Part shown: positions 21,689 to 33,467 of the stretch, one piece after another | How the letters are laid out: every line of letters starts with the position of its first letter | Numbering within the stretch: the stretch's first letter is position 1 | Source: Gigaspora margarita | Lineage: Eukaryota; Glomeromycota; Glomeromycetes; Diversisporales; Gigasporaceae | Assembly (NCBI GenBank): GCA_009809945.1 | Contig: WTPW01000352.1 | Span: forward strand, 276,373-340,372 | DNA: 64,000 nucleotides | Reading direction: 5' to 3' | The notes under the pieces: model-generated | The model's database searches: none | What the model saw: only the letters and a program-made list of their open reading frames with translations | Told to the model about the DNA's origin: nothing | Translations under genes and position numbers: made by a program

Positions 21689-24600
21689 ATGAGTTCATCA
21701 AAATCAGAAGAATCGCTATCTGGAGATCAAGACCAAACAAAAATTTTGATCGATGATGTTCTGCACGGGGATAAAAATGATGTTCCACACGGAGGACAAG
21801 AAATTAATCTTTATTTTTTATCACCAAACATGCAATACATTGCGACTGTAAGCCGTGAAGATAAATCACTTATTGTGTGGACCATTACAAAAGATCTTAT
21901 TATCAAATACGACAATTCATTAAACGGTAATGACCTTGTACGTGCACTAAACGCTGATAAATTTTGTAAAAATCCAGATTTTAAGATCGAAACTCTAATT
22001 CATCCATTTTATATGGGAGGAATCTCAGATTGTAAACAAGTCATAATAACAAGATTAAATCCTGAATTTTTTGAATTTGATTTTGGTTAGTTAAAATTAA
22101 TTAATGTTAAAGTTTAATTATATTTCATATTGATTAAGTTTATTTTAACAGCAATTTTTGATATCACAACTAAATCGAGACAAATATTAAGTGCACAAGG
22201 TTTGGAAGTAGGCAAAAGTCATATGTTCTTTTTAGAAAATGGAGATCTAGCAATTGTCAAAAGTGATCCTGTTTATCGTGCCTATATATTTTCAAAATCA
22301 AATTCTAATAGAAAACATAAATGGATATGCAAAAATATTGTTGAACTCGAAAAATTTAATTCATGCCATATTACAGAAAAAGGAAAATTATTTTTGTACT
22401 TCAAAATTCCCGGGTTGGTTATGCAATGGGACTTGATAACTCGAAAGTTTGATATGCGATATATATTAAATTTCGGCATTACTTCTCCACGAATTGAACT
22501 AAGTTTTGACAATGCATTGCTAGCAATATGTGGTTCTAAAAAAGATGATAGCATAAATGTCTCCATTTATTTAACAAAATCCGGTTTGATGGTAGCAACT
22601 AGTAAGTATTTAATGTAAAATTATCTACTGTATAAATAATTAAATATGTGATGCTGTACAGACGAAAAAATTGCAAGAAAAATCTTTTTATCATAATTAT
22701 GTGCTGCTACGCAGCACATTAATGATATTAACTCTGATAAAAGAAATTTTTGTAATTCATCGTCTGACTAGTATTGATGTTGTCTGATATAACATTTCGC
22801 ATCAATCTAATTTAATGTTATCAAATTTAGGAAATTTCGATAAATATCTTAGTAATTTTTGTTTTATTGGGTTGGGAGAAGAAGAACGTTTGTTTTTGTC
22901 TTTTGAAACTTATGGCGAAAAAAAAAGTCGTGACTCTTATATACTGAATCCACGCACACACTCTCTCGATAAGTCTCCTGACACTCATGTCTTATATGAT
23001 ATTTATAATGTCGCATTTAANGATAAATCAATTGGTCCTATTAATATCCGTGATTATGATATTATCTCTGATTATATAATAAAGAACAATAAAAATAAAA
23101 ACTTTTTGTCGATTCAAAGATTGTCTAAAAATGACATTTGGAAAAGCTATTTAGAACGTAAAGAGGATTATTATGGTAACACATATACGTATTTCAATGT
23201 AAAAGAAATTATGCAATTTTTAAAGGAGATTTTGGATAAGTATAATGATAAAGTGTATGAGTCAGACCAATTTTTAACTCAAAGTTACTCAAATGAACCA
23301 GAAGTATACCGTAGAGAACAATATGCTTGGATTATTGAATATGAAAAAAAGGATTCTGGATTATGGAACATAACTTTAAAAGCCCAAATAGAATCTGATG
23401 AAGCAAAAATTGTACGTGGTTTTTATTTTCTTGGTGGTATTTTTGAAAAAAAAGTGCTTGAAAATGGTGATATGTTGTTGGTTCTTCTTAATTCCATACG
23501 AATTTATACAATAAATTCAGTAAAAAATTCTAAAGAAAAACCTAAAGGTGAATTAATTTATTGCTGGTGCAATAGATCTGAATTAGAATTTAGATCAGAA
23601 ACTTGCGCAGAAGGATTTAAATATCAACAAAAAATTGCAGAATCACCGAAACAATCTATAATTAGTCTTTTTACTTCATTTAAAAATAATTTGAATTTGA
23701 ACCCTGAGATTTTACCATCACCAATCTTTCGTTTAATATATTACTTGTCAGAAAATAGTTGTTCACATTTTGGATTAAATTACCAAAACCCAATATTATT
23801 AAAATTATATGGCAAAGAAATATATCATAAAGTAATTGAAAAAATAATAAGTGGTATCGATTCAGAAACAATTTTATTTAATTATTGTAATGAATATAGC
23901 TCCTCGATGCTTGAAAGTGATGTTTTTAATAGTTTTATGTCGATAACATGCTTAAATGCTTTTGAATTAGTAATGTTAGAAAAACTTAATAAAAATCAAA
24001 GATTTACGGAAGAATTTTTATCAAAGATTAATATGTTGATTAACCCTCATGATTGTTATATTAAAAATGATAGTTCTCTATTATATAATCTTCAACATTT
24101 TGGAACCAATGTTAGTTTACTTGATTTATTTAATACTTCATTGTTTAACCGTTTGTTCTTCTGGATTTCTAAAAAATTTAAACTTTTTAAAGAATCTTAT
24201 CCACAAGTTTATCAGATTTTAGCATTTCATTATTCACTTTATTCATATTATGTTCCTACCTATCCCCAAGATACTGCAATTTTAATATTTCCATTATTAA
24301 ATTTTGCTACTTATCCTAAAAACTATTCTTATAGTGAACTTATTTATTTACAAGGAAATCCTTTTACCTCACTACTGGATAGTCCTGATTATTTCAAATG
24401 GTGGAATATTAAAGCACTTATCAACTTCAAGTGGAATGTCTATGGAAAACTTTATTATTTTATAATTTGGGCAATATATTCGATTTTTATGTGCTGTTTT
24501 TTAATCGTTTCAACAATTCCAAGACATAAAATTACTTGGAATAATCAAGTAATTCTTTTAATTGCAACTATAATTTTAGGATTTATTCATTTACTTTTGA

Positions 24601-26094
24601 AATTCGTCAATTTATTCATAGACCAAAGGAATATATTGCTAGTCCATGGAATTGGTTTGGTATATATCTATATTTAATTTTATACTGTAATTAAAATATA
24701 TAATTATAATGCTAATATATTTATTTATTAATTTAATTTTGTTACAATTTTATTTAAGATCTTGCTGCAATTTTAGTTCCAACAATAACTTCAATAATAT
24801 GGCTACATGATGAAGCTCCATCAATTTGGATTATAACTATTGCTGCTTTTCTACTTGAAATTAAATTTTTATTATTTTTCCGTATATTAGATTCTTTTGG
24901 AACTTATTTTGCAATTATGATTGGAGTGGCACAAAAAGTTTTTTCTTTTCTTATTGTTTTAGGAATTATGGTTATAGCCTTTGCCCATTCTTTACATCTT
25001 TTATTAAGGCCAACTAGTGAATATTCTTATGATCAACCTAGTTTTACTGATGATGCTAATAACCCTTGGAATCTTGTTCCAACATATCAATTTATTTCAT
25101 CTAATAATACTGTTGGAGGATCAATGCTTATTGAAACTCCAGATGACAATACAAATTGGTTTACAATGCTTAGTACTTCAATTTTAGCTGTATACTTTAT
25201 ATTAACAGGTATTATANTAATAATTTATTAAGCAAAAAATTTAACAAAATAATTTATTGTAATTTTATTTTTAGGGGATTCAAGTTCTGTTTCTTCATGG
25301 GATTTAAAAAATAACTGGACATTGGCATTTTTATTAGTTATATTTTCATTTTTTACAACTATTTATTTGATGAATTTGTTTATTTCATTACTTGGAAATG
25401 CTATTGATGAAAGAAATAATGAAGAATCTTTTTTACAACTAAAAGGAGAGGTAAAAAAATTATATAAATAATTATTTTAAAAATAGTATAAAATAATTAA
25501 ATGTTTTATTATTAGATATTATCTGAAATTGAACTTTTTTGGATGTTACCTCATCAAAGAAGAAAAGACAAATGGTTTCCAGATATTTTGTAATTAAATT
25601 TTGTTTATCTATATTCTAAAAATTTTATAATATACACATATTAATTTATAAGATAAATTTTTAGATATTATAAAGCTTCAGTTAAAGAACTTGAAAAATA
25701 TGTAGAAAGTATTGAAGATAAAAAAACTCTACATCCTAAAATTTTGGAAATTACAAAAACAGAAAATTCTGAAGAGAAGTTAAAAAATCAAATAAATGAA
25801 GTATTTGATAATGAATCATTTAAAAATCGAATATGTGAAGTATTTAAAAATGAATCATTTAAAAATCAAATGACTGAAGTATTTGAAAATGAATTATTCA
25901 AAAATCGAATAAATGAAGTATTTGAAAATGAATCATTTAAAAATCAAATAACTGAAGTATTGAAAAATCAAATGGATGAAACATTGACAAATAAAATAAA
26001 AGAACTAAAAAATCAAGTAAATGAAATATTAAAAGATCCACTAAACAAAATTAATAAATTAATTGAGATTATTGAAAAAAAAGAATCAGAATAA
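21689..26094 (+). CDS. WD40-like/TRP-like ion channel gene, copy A (frameshifted)
   Basis: Seven exons: 21689-22085, 22152-22601, 22831-24659, 24759-25208, 25275-25450, 25516-25589, 25665-26094, all with GT/AG introns. The start is the Met of MSSSKSEESL; upstream Mets give unlike sequence. If read through, about 1268 residues. Residues 44-66 are a WD40-like blade (LSPNMQYIATVSREDKSLIV) opening a propeller-like region. From about 830 come six helices: YGKLYYFIIWAI (S1), QVILLIATII (S2), AAILVPTITSIIWL (S3), an S4 with few charges, FSFLIVLGIMVIAF (S5), a pore loop ending ILTGDSSS, and S6 with LMNLFISLLGNAIDE. The S6 motif is TRP-like. A coiled coil follows (1150-1268). One T is missing against copy B near 24590, before SPWNWF, so the frame breaks in exon 3. 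The product would be a membrane cation channel; gating ligand unknown. Confidence 0.8.
22659..22766. repeat. Hairpin element inside intron 2 (copy A)
   Basis: CAGACGA and TCGTCTG bound a 108 bp hairpin whose stems include AAAATCTTTTTATCA and TGATAAAAGAAATTTT, with GTGCTGC/GCAGCAC at the tip. It explains why this intron (229 bp) is longer than the others (65-99 bp). Copy B has a slightly shorter version at about 59185-59276, so it predates the duplication. Confidence 0.7.
25797..25965 (+). repeat. 39-nt coding minisatellite in exon 7
   Basis: Four consecutive units of 39 nt encode EVFxNESFKNxIx. The 13-residue unit is predicted to be part of the C-terminal coiled coil. Copy B has two units at about 62335-62415. 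The difference of 78 nt keeps the frame. Confidence 0.85.
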
Positions 26095-26726
26095 TAAATA
26101 TTCTAACTAGCAGTTGTATATATATAGCAATTTTTTGATAGTAATGTTATAATAGAGAGTATGGTAAGCAATTTTTATTTTAGCTATTATACTATATAGT
26201 TGCTTTTTTTGATTTTATAGATTTTTTTTTTATTATTTAGTTTATGTAATTTTTATTATATAGTTTTTGTAAGTGTTTTTATTGCTTTATATTTTTATTT
26301 AAAATAAAAATTTATTAAGTTTAAAAATTATTTATATTTTAGCTATTTGAATTTTATACTAGAATCAGGATAATAAAATCACATAGCATGTGATTGTAGA
26401 AAAGAAAAGCATAAAAACATAGGTCTAATGGACAATTTTAGGCTGCATAACTATATTCGTCACATATTATTAAATTTTAACATATCTAATTCAGTTTTAG
26501 GAAACAAAAAAGAAGCAAATTTTTTTGTAACTTAGCCAAAATTTATACATATCTTTTTAAAGATATTTTTATTAACTTAGTAAAATTTATGCATATGCTT
26601 TTCAAGTATATTTGATCATCATATAGAAAAAATCTCTTTAATAGAGAAATTATATAATCTTAAATCGAAATATGCTCTAAATAATAGTTACAAACATCAA
26701 GTTTTCCAGAGTCAAATTTGATTATA
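26095..26726. other. 3' flank of gene copy A
   Basis: AATAAA overlaps the stop codon (26093-26098). The region aligns with 62560-63740 of copy B apart from the MITE there. No further gene. Confidence 0.5.
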
Positions 26727-26913
26727 CAATTGAACCTTCCCAAACCAGTATGCATGGTAGACAAGTTTTGTATTAGTATTGTGAGATTATTGGATTTAAA
26801 ATTATTATAAACTATATAGATTCATATAACAGAAACAGACTTGGTGGATTAATTTTTTATCAGAATTGACAGGTTATCAGTTTTGACAGGATCAGTTTTG
26901 GGAGGTTCAACTG
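26727..26913. mobile_element. pogo-like MITE, 3' of gene copy A
   Basis: Ends CAATTGAACCTTCCCAAA and inverse CAGTTGAACCTCCCAAAA, TA on both sides, 187 bp. Copy B has an empty site near 63745, so insertion followed the duplication. Confidence 0.85.
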
Positions 26914-27203
26914 TATAACTAAATTATTTTATATTCTATTAATCAAATCTTATTACTGGTATGTTTATTTACTACTCTAAAATATTGAAATTAAAATATT
27001 TAAGAGGATGTTTGCCATTAAAGTGTATAAATATTATATGAATGTTATATAAGCTTCATAGTAAAAATTGGTAGGTATTACTTATAAATTTTCTATAATA
27101 GCTATAATCTCAAAAATTTTTTATTAGGAGTACTATAAAATCTATTTTTTTATTAATTAAACTTTTTTTGGAAGCTGTAAAGGGGTTTTTGTAGTACTAA
27201 AGA

Positions 27204-27822
27204 TAGTAAAATTAGTAAAATTGATCTGGTATATCATGAGGTATTAACAATTTACATTTCATAGTCATATGAATTTTTTCTTTATAAATTGGTATATTTA
27301 CAGATTCATTAGTGCAGTAACTATGTTTTTTATAAATAAATTAAGGTTACTGTGTTTGTTTAACAAATTTTCTAAAATGTTTCTTCAACACAATAGCTTA
27401 ACTGAAACTTTATAAACTTTATATTCCATTGGCTTCTTGTTTGTTTTATTCTATCATTATTATACAAACTACTGTTTATGGACAATTGCAAGATTGTGTT
27501 AAATATTTGAGTAGCAGAAATGATCTGCCTTATTATAATAGCTTCGATGGCTTCAATATGGATGCAACTTATGATGGTAATCTTTAATTATCATTACAAA
27601 TACATTCACGCACTATTACCAAATGGGTCTACAATAGATATCAACCTTAATATTTTAGATAAGAATATAAAACTTATATTTTCTTTAACTCTATTGTATA
27701 ATATTATTTTCTGTTTTATGATCAAAACTTCAATGACAACATACAAATTACTGGGATAGTTTTAGATTACAACGAACAAATTGTAAAAGAGTTTGTATTA
27801 TATTTTGAGTAGTCTTATCATA
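27204..27822. other. Gene-free stretch with one exon-like open segment
   Basis: From about 27402 to 27564 a plus-strand frame is open with a hydrophobic start followed by QTTVYGQLQDCVKYLSSRND and FDGFNMDATYDG. It ends at a GGTAAT that could be a donor. There is no in-frame ATG after the preceding stop, so a gene is not proven. A small secreted-protein remnant is one possibility. Confidence 0.25.
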
Positions 27823-28379
27823 AACCCGGGGTTTACACTAATAAACTAAACCCCAAAGAGGTCTACATTAAGACAATTAATTTATTCCTAGACCCCATTT
27901 CTAACCAATCAAATTTAATTACATGACAAATATAAATTGGGCAGTAACCTCATCATGCCGACCCCATGATCAGCCAATCAAATTCAGTCACATGCTGATA
28001 GTTGCAACCCCGTGATCAACCAATTAAAATTGGTCATGTGCATCCATACTTTTATAACCAAAAAACAAAAAAAAATTAAAGAAAAGAAAAATTAAAAAAA
28101 AATTTTATTTATAGGGTTTAAGAATTCCGTGCACTTGCACAGCTGTGCATCCCTGAGGTCGACCAATAAAAACACTGGCCAATCAAATTTGATCATGGGA
28201 ATAACAAAATTTCCAAGTCTTTTTACTGTTTTACACGAACATTACATAATTTTTTTTATTTATTTATACTTTATTAATTCACATACAAGTACAATTAATA
28301 AATCCTAATCATAACCCTAACCCGAACCCTAACCCGAACCCTAACCCGAACCCTAACCCAAACCCTTACTACAATGCAG

Positions 28380-28700
28380 CAACGAACGAAATTACAAGCA
28401 CCAACGAAGTCTCCAACAACCACGGCGAAATCACAAGCATTAGTGAAACTACGGCAAAATCGCAAGAACCAACAACCTAAAAAGTTACGGCAAAATCACA
28501 AGCACCAACGATGCTGAAGACCACAACAAACCCACAAGCGCCAACGACACTGAGAACCAAGACGAAATTGCAGGCACCGATGACGAAACCACAAGCACCA
28601 ATGATACCACGAAATCATAAGCACCAACTTAAGGCCAATGCGAAATCACAAGCCACAACGATGAATAAAGTTACGGCGAATCCACAATTCCCAACGATGC
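28380..28700. repeat. ACAAGCACCAACGA minisatellite
   Basis: Degenerate units of GAAATCACAAGCACCAACGA, about 20-33 bases each, unusually rich in C and CpG. Short ORFs on both strands here (for example 28511-28705) only reflect repeat periodicity. Confidence 0.7.
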
Positions 28701-28705
28701 ACTAA

Positions 28706-29118
28706 AAAAAAAAGAAACCCACTACATCCAAATGCCAGTTTCAGACCCAACGAAACAACTTTAAAAAATGTACAACGTACAAGAACACTATCCACAATGT
28801 CAAAGAAATGTATATTACTCCAGAAGAATGTCAAAGAAACACAGACAACCATTTCGCAAGAGGCACACAAGACCACTCACCGAAGAAACACATTTAACCT
28901 AGAAAAAAATCCAGTGACGTCACCCAAACGACACCTGCGATGACTTAAGACAATACCTGTAACAACACTTGCAATATCAGCAACGATGACATCAAATGGT
29001 AGCTAAAAAAAAAAAGAAAAAAATTAGTACCAGTAAAAATATCAAAAGCAAAAAAAAAAATTAATCAATCTGTTATCTTGATGATCTGTTTATGTATATA
29101 GGAGTGCACGGCCATGCA
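28706..29118 (+). repeat. Direct repeat unit 1 of the composite element
   Basis: Matches 30582-31022: oligo-A/AAAGAAAG, CCAAATGCCAGTTTCAGACC, GCACACAAGACCACTC, GACATCAAATGG and TATCTTGATGATCT in the same order. Unit 2 contains an open 68-codon frame starting MPVSDPTKQLQQK. Unit 1 has lost it. Confidence 0.8.
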
Positions 29119-29213
29119 GGTGCATGGAAAACATTTTCCTTTATTATATTTATATATATTATATATTTAAATTAAATACACATTTTTAATCTATTTATTA
29201 ATTCATATTTTAA

Positions 29214-29583
29214 GGGTAGGGTGAACGTAGATCATTTTTAATAATGATCATGTTGTAATCATATGAAATCAGGCAATTGACCAATCAGGGTTGTAAACAA
29301 CAACGATTCAACCAATTAGAATTAGTGATTTTTGTATGACCTAAGGAAATTTGGGATCATCTAAGTTTTTTTTACCAATATACAAAGGTAGATTTTTTTA
29401 AATGATATAGGGTTTAAAATTTTACTATAACTAATAGGAGACTTCAAATTATATACCACAAAATTTTGGAAAATACTGGCTATAATCTTGAAAAGTTTTA
29501 CTAGAAGCATATTTTTGCTTTCTATATAAAATTTTTTTGTACCCCATAAATCATATGAAAATTGATCTACGTTCACCCTACCC
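29214..29583. mobile_element. MITE with GGGTAGGGTGAACGTAGATC ends, TTAA target
   Basis: The 20-bp ends GGGTAGGGTGAACGTAGATC are exact inverse copies, with TTAA on both sides (29210-29213, 29584-29587). A TTAA target suggests a piggyBac-type mobiliser, though the end sequence is not the usual one. The interior has TTATATACCACAAAATTTTG and AAGTTTTACTAGAAGC, loosely like the TTAGGG-core group. Confidence 0.85.
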
Positions 29584-29639
29584 TTAATTGTTATATATTT
29601 TTTACAATACTATTTTATTACTAATTATTAGAAGAAAAA

Positions 29640-30580
29640 TGAAATAAAAAAAAACACTTAAATTTCTATTTCTCAGAAATAAGAGTTGGTTAGTATTTTT
29701 GCAAATTGGCAGAAAATTTTGTTGTGTTCTTATAAAATGCTAGAAAAGTCTAAGTACCAAAGAAGTTAAAGTTAGTATTCTTTAAAAGTCTTGTTTTTTT
29801 CACAAAGTGCTAAAATAAATAAAATAAAATAAAAACTAAAAAAATAAGTAAAAAGAAAAAAACAAAAAACAAAATGTAAACAAACTAAATAAAAAAATAA
29901 ATAAACCCAAATCTCTATTTTACTAAAGTAAAAGTTTGTTTTTTGCAAATTTTGAAATTGTTGAAATCAAGGTTTTTGCAAAGTACTAGAATAAATAAAA
30001 TAAAATAAAAATTAAATAAGTAAAAAAAATAACAAACAAAAAAAATGAAAATATAAGAAACTGAAAAAAAATGAAGAAACCCCAAATCTCAATTTTTCTA
30101 AAATAAGAGTTCATCTTGCAAAGTGCCAAAAAAGTCTGGATTTACTTGCAAAGTATCAAAAAAGTCTAGTTAGCTTTTTTTGCAAGTGCTAAAAAAGTAA
30201 GAGTTGTATTTCACAAAGTGCCAGAATAAAATAAAATTAATAAAAAAAAAATAAAAAAAACAAACAACAAAACAAAAATATCTAATAAAAAAATAAATAA
30301 AGTCCTAACTAAATCTTTATTTCTCTAAAAAAGTTTTTTTGAAAATTTAGAAATTGCTTAGTAAAATTAGTTGTATGTTCTTGCAAAGAGTTAAAAGGTT
30401 GAATTGACTTGCACAAAGTGTTGAAAAGTTGTTGGATTTCTTGCAAAGTGCCAGAGAAGTTAGGGTTGATGTTTTTGTAAAGTGTTAAAATAAAATAAAA
30501 AAATTAAAAAATAATAAATAAAAAAAATAAAATAAAAAAACAAAACAAAACTAAAAAAAAATAATGTAAAAGATCTAATT
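29640..30580. repeat. A-rich and GCAAAGTGCC minisatellite arrays
   Basis: Four or more irregular units of oligo-A/AATAAATAAA followed by TTGCAAAGTGCCA-type sequence and AATCTCTATTTC. Read on the minus strand this is the CTTTGCAAGAAC array seen inside 10515-12412. Confidence 0.65.
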
Positions 30581-30581
30581 T

Positions 30582-31022
30582 NAAAAAAAAAAGAAGAAAA
30601 AAAGAAAGAAAGAAGCCCACCACATCAAATGCCAGTTTCAGACCCAACGAAACAACTTCAACAAAAATGTGCAACGTACAAGAACACCATTCACAACGTT
30701 GGAGAAACGTATATTACTCCAGAAGAACGGAAAGAAACACAGACAACTATTCCGCAAGTGGCACACAAGACCACTCGCCGAAGAAACACATTTAACCTAG
30801 AAGAAAATCCAGCAATGACACTAGCGATGACTTGAGAAGATACCTGCGATGACACCTGCAATGTCACCAACGACGACATCAAATGGCAGCTAAAAAAAAA
30901 AGAAAAAAAAATTAGTACAGATAAAAATGTAAAAATAAACAAAAGCAAAAAAAAAAATCAATCGAAAAAAAAAAAATAATTATCTATTATCTTGATGATC
31001 TTATTTAGGGATGCACGGCATA
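30582..31022 (+). repeat. Direct repeat unit 2 of the composite element
   Basis: Second copy of 28706-29118, better preserved. It holds a 68-codon frame at 30629-30835 (MPVSDPTKQLQQK...). The product is rich in T, Q and K and matches no family I know, so I do not call it a gene. Confidence 0.75.
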
Positions 31023-31300
31023 TGTAAATTTGGGTTTAGGTTAAGGTTTTTCTATATTTAACATAAACCTTATTGAGGTCTAGAATAAAAAAAAATTTTT
31101 AATATAAACCTCTATGAGGTTTATATTAATTAACATAAAACCCGGATCTAGGCTAAGGTTTCTCTTACATTTTACACCTTTAAAATTTGCAATAACTGAT
31201 AAATTTTCATTAACAATTCAAAATAGTGATCTTTTTATAGTAAATGAAACTATTGGCAAAATTAAGAAGTTAGATCAAATAATGGATACACAATTATCAT

Positions 31301-31491
31301 AGGACCCTAAACTATATATAGATAGGTCAGTGACTAGTTTGCTTATTTTTATACAAAATTTGGCTCAAGAATGCTTATTTTTGACCAAAATTTGCAAAAA
31401 TTTACTATTTAAAAATGCAATGTTTGGTGATTTTCTACCAAAATTTTCTTTTTTGGTTTTATTTGACCTATTTATCAATAGTTAGGGTCCT
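31301..31491. mobile_element. AGGACCC-family MITE (hAT-like)
   Basis: Ends AGGACCCTAAACTAT and inverse AGGACCCTAACTATTGATAA. Perfect 8-bp duplications ATTATCAT at 31293-31300 and 31492-31499. Length 191 bp. The interior shares AGTTTGCTTATTTTT with the member at 7639-7812. Confidence 0.92.
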
Positions 31492-31499
31492 ATTATCAT

Positions 31500-31954
31500 C
31501 ATTCTTAATCTATAATATAAATAAAGTTAATGATATATTAGTTTATTAAATTAATTATAATTTATTGTAAGTAATACTTGCATAAAATTAAATCTTTTGT
31601 TAGATCAAAAATAAAAACTTAAACTTAATTCTAAATATATTAGGCAACTAAGTAGCTCTAATTCTTCACTACAAATAATGGTAGTTTTACATCGATAACT
31701 TTAATCTTAAAACTGTATTCCAATAGTTGATAAAAACTACTGATTTATTATTGAAGAGCAAGAAAATATAACAATTTTAAATAAATCTATAACAAATACG
31801 TTCATATTTTACAAGTATTATATCCTATTACTGGAAAATTTTTAGAAAATCTTTACTTTATCATGCATAAAATATTAGCAAAATAACAACCATTTATTGC
31901 TTATCTAACTATAGTGAATATGGAAATGTATGTGTGATTACTGAACAACTAATA
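31500..31954. other. Gene-free stretch
   Basis: AT-rich sequence with only short open stretches. A plus-strand frame at 31114-31300 (KFAITDKFSLTIQNSDLFIV) stops at the MITE and does not continue clearly beyond it. It may be an old coding relic. Confidence 0.3.
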
Positions 31955-32687
31955 CAGTCAGACCTCCCTATAGTCACACCCCATACAGTCACACCTCTAT
32001 TTAAACACCTGATTTTGTGCGATAGACTTAAAACATAGTAAAAAACCTCATTATAGTTACAAATTGCTTATAATTACTATCACCATAAAATTTTGATTTT
32101 TTAACAATTTTATTAATAAAATACCCTCATTATAGTCACCAATTTTTAACTAAATATGGATTATAAACTCTGATTGGCCAATATTCATATTCATGTATAT
32201 TTAAAATTATCTATTAAAGCTTCTTAAGGTTTGACAGCAAATAACTTTTGATTCAATGATCCGATTTGGATGAAACAACTACCAAAATGTTCGTCTCAAC
32301 GAGACGATTCTAATGAGCCTAAAATCGTTAAAATCGAATCACACGCTCCTGAGATCGTTAGGGATTTGTATCACTTCACATGTTTAAGAATTGATTAAAT
32401 TTAAACATCTGAGTGAAAATCTTAATAATCTTAGCATTTGTAATTAAATTTGGATGGTTTTGGACTCTTTTAGAATCGTCTCATTGAGTCAAACACTCTG
32501 GTATTTGTTTTATCCAAATTGGGGTACTGGATTAAATTTTTTAATAGTATTTCAAATATGCGCAAATATATTATTTATTGGCCTTTGATCACATGACCAT
32601 AATGAGGTATTTTATTTATAGTTACACCTTTATACAATCACCAAAATAGGGTGCGACGGACTTGGTGATTATAGAGAGGAACGACTG
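31955..32687. mobile_element. pogo-like MITE (CAGTCAGACCTCCCTATAG), complete
   Basis: Ends CAGTCAGACCTCCCTATAGT and inverse CAGTCGTTCCTCTCTATAAT, TA on both sides, 733 bp. Sub-terminal GGGTGCGACGGACTTGG mirrors the left CACCTGATTTTGTGCGATAG. The centre is a second foldback with GATCCGATTTGGATGAAAC and GTCTCAACGAGACGATTC. The member at 48461-49872 is the same element with two nested insertions. Confidence 0.92.
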
Positions 32688-32689
32688 TA

Positions 32690-33460
32690 CATTTGACAGT
32701 TTTATACTGCTTACAATATTCCAAATAAACTCTTTGTCATCTGGTTCTGTAATTAAATTTAAATCAATAAAAATAATGCATACAATAACAATAATTATAT
32801 AGTATTTTCTATTTTTTAGATTTTGCATTTACCAACTATTATATAGCATTTGAAATTTTATGATTTTTATGCACTAAGTTAACATATTGTCTAAAATATT
32901 TTAAATCCATTCTAGTGTTACCCTGATAAGACCCCTGTTAAATTAGGTAAATCACAGGTGATATTAGATCATAAGGTCACTGCGCCCAAAATAGCAGATT
33001 TGCTATTTTTACTATATCAGTCATTTTTGACATTAATGATAGATCAGGAAAAACTGGCATAAATAATAATATGGAAGAGCTGGCATAAGTAATGGATCTA
33101 ACAGTTCTGGCATAAATACCAGATCTTTTTGCTATTGAATATTTTAGTATATATATAGACAATATATGCTTTACTTTGTAGGCATGTTTGCTATTAACTT
33201 TCTTTATTATTAATAAAAAACATTCTATACAATCAATTCATAAATTATATCACTTACTCTTTCTCATTGCAAATAACTATAACAAAACTCACTCACTAAT
33301 CTATATACTAACAATTATGATAAACTACTGCACAGTTCATGTATCTGTACTCCCTGTTAATAGTTGCTCCATTAACCTCAATTTCTGAAAGGTATTCTTA
33401 GGTTAACAATTGGTAGTGACTGCAGAATTTGTAATGAGAATCTATGTTGAAATTGTGAAA
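32690..33460. other. Gene-free stretch
   Basis: Moderately AT-rich, with two similar GAGCTGGCATAA/TTCTGGCATAAATA words near 33080-33120 and no supported gene. Possibly old retroelement-derived sequence adjoining the gag-like fossil. Confidence 0.3.
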
Positions 33461-33467
33461 GTAACTC

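Larger units (their letters stand above)
9835..27203 (+). repeat. Segmental duplication, copy A
   Basis: Sequence from about 9835 aligns colinearly with 34713 onwards: hAT core, minisatellites, hAT C-terminus, CpG-richer block, channel gene and 3' flank. The alignment still holds at 27203, where copy B reaches the window end. The hAT part differs by roughly one base in ten by eye. The gene block differs much less. Insertions present in only one copy give exact element boundaries. Confidence 0.9.
28126..29130. mobile_element. Nested element with GTGCACTTGCACAGCTGTGC ends
   Basis: Ends TTCCGTGCACTTGCACAGC and inverse TTTCCATGCACCTGCATGG match over about 30 bp. The interior is CCCTAACCCGAACC hexamers (28310-28365), a CA-rich minisatellite (28380-28700) and a 3' unit repeated at 30582-31022. 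A similar terminus, GGGATGCACGGCAT, occurs at 31013. Confidence 0.65.
27823..31147. mobile_element. ~3.3 kb composite element with AAACCCGG ends
   Basis: Left AAACCCGGGGTTTACACTAA and right inverse CCGGGTTTTATGTTAATTAA, each followed by AACC-CC/T-CA-AGAGGT. They form loose inverted ends of about 50 bp. Inside are a nested TIR element (28126-29130), a TTAA-flanked MITE (29214-29583), A-rich arrays and a pair of direct repeats. No transposase. Confidence 0.55.

Noticed and set aside
22282-22566. 94-codon minus-strand ORF, also at 58798-59082
   Set aside because: Antisense shadow of exon 2 of the channel gene.
30691-30948. 85-codon minus-strand ORF
   Set aside because: Antisense to the repeated unit; no similarity to known proteins and hydrophobic start comes from the oligo-A tract.
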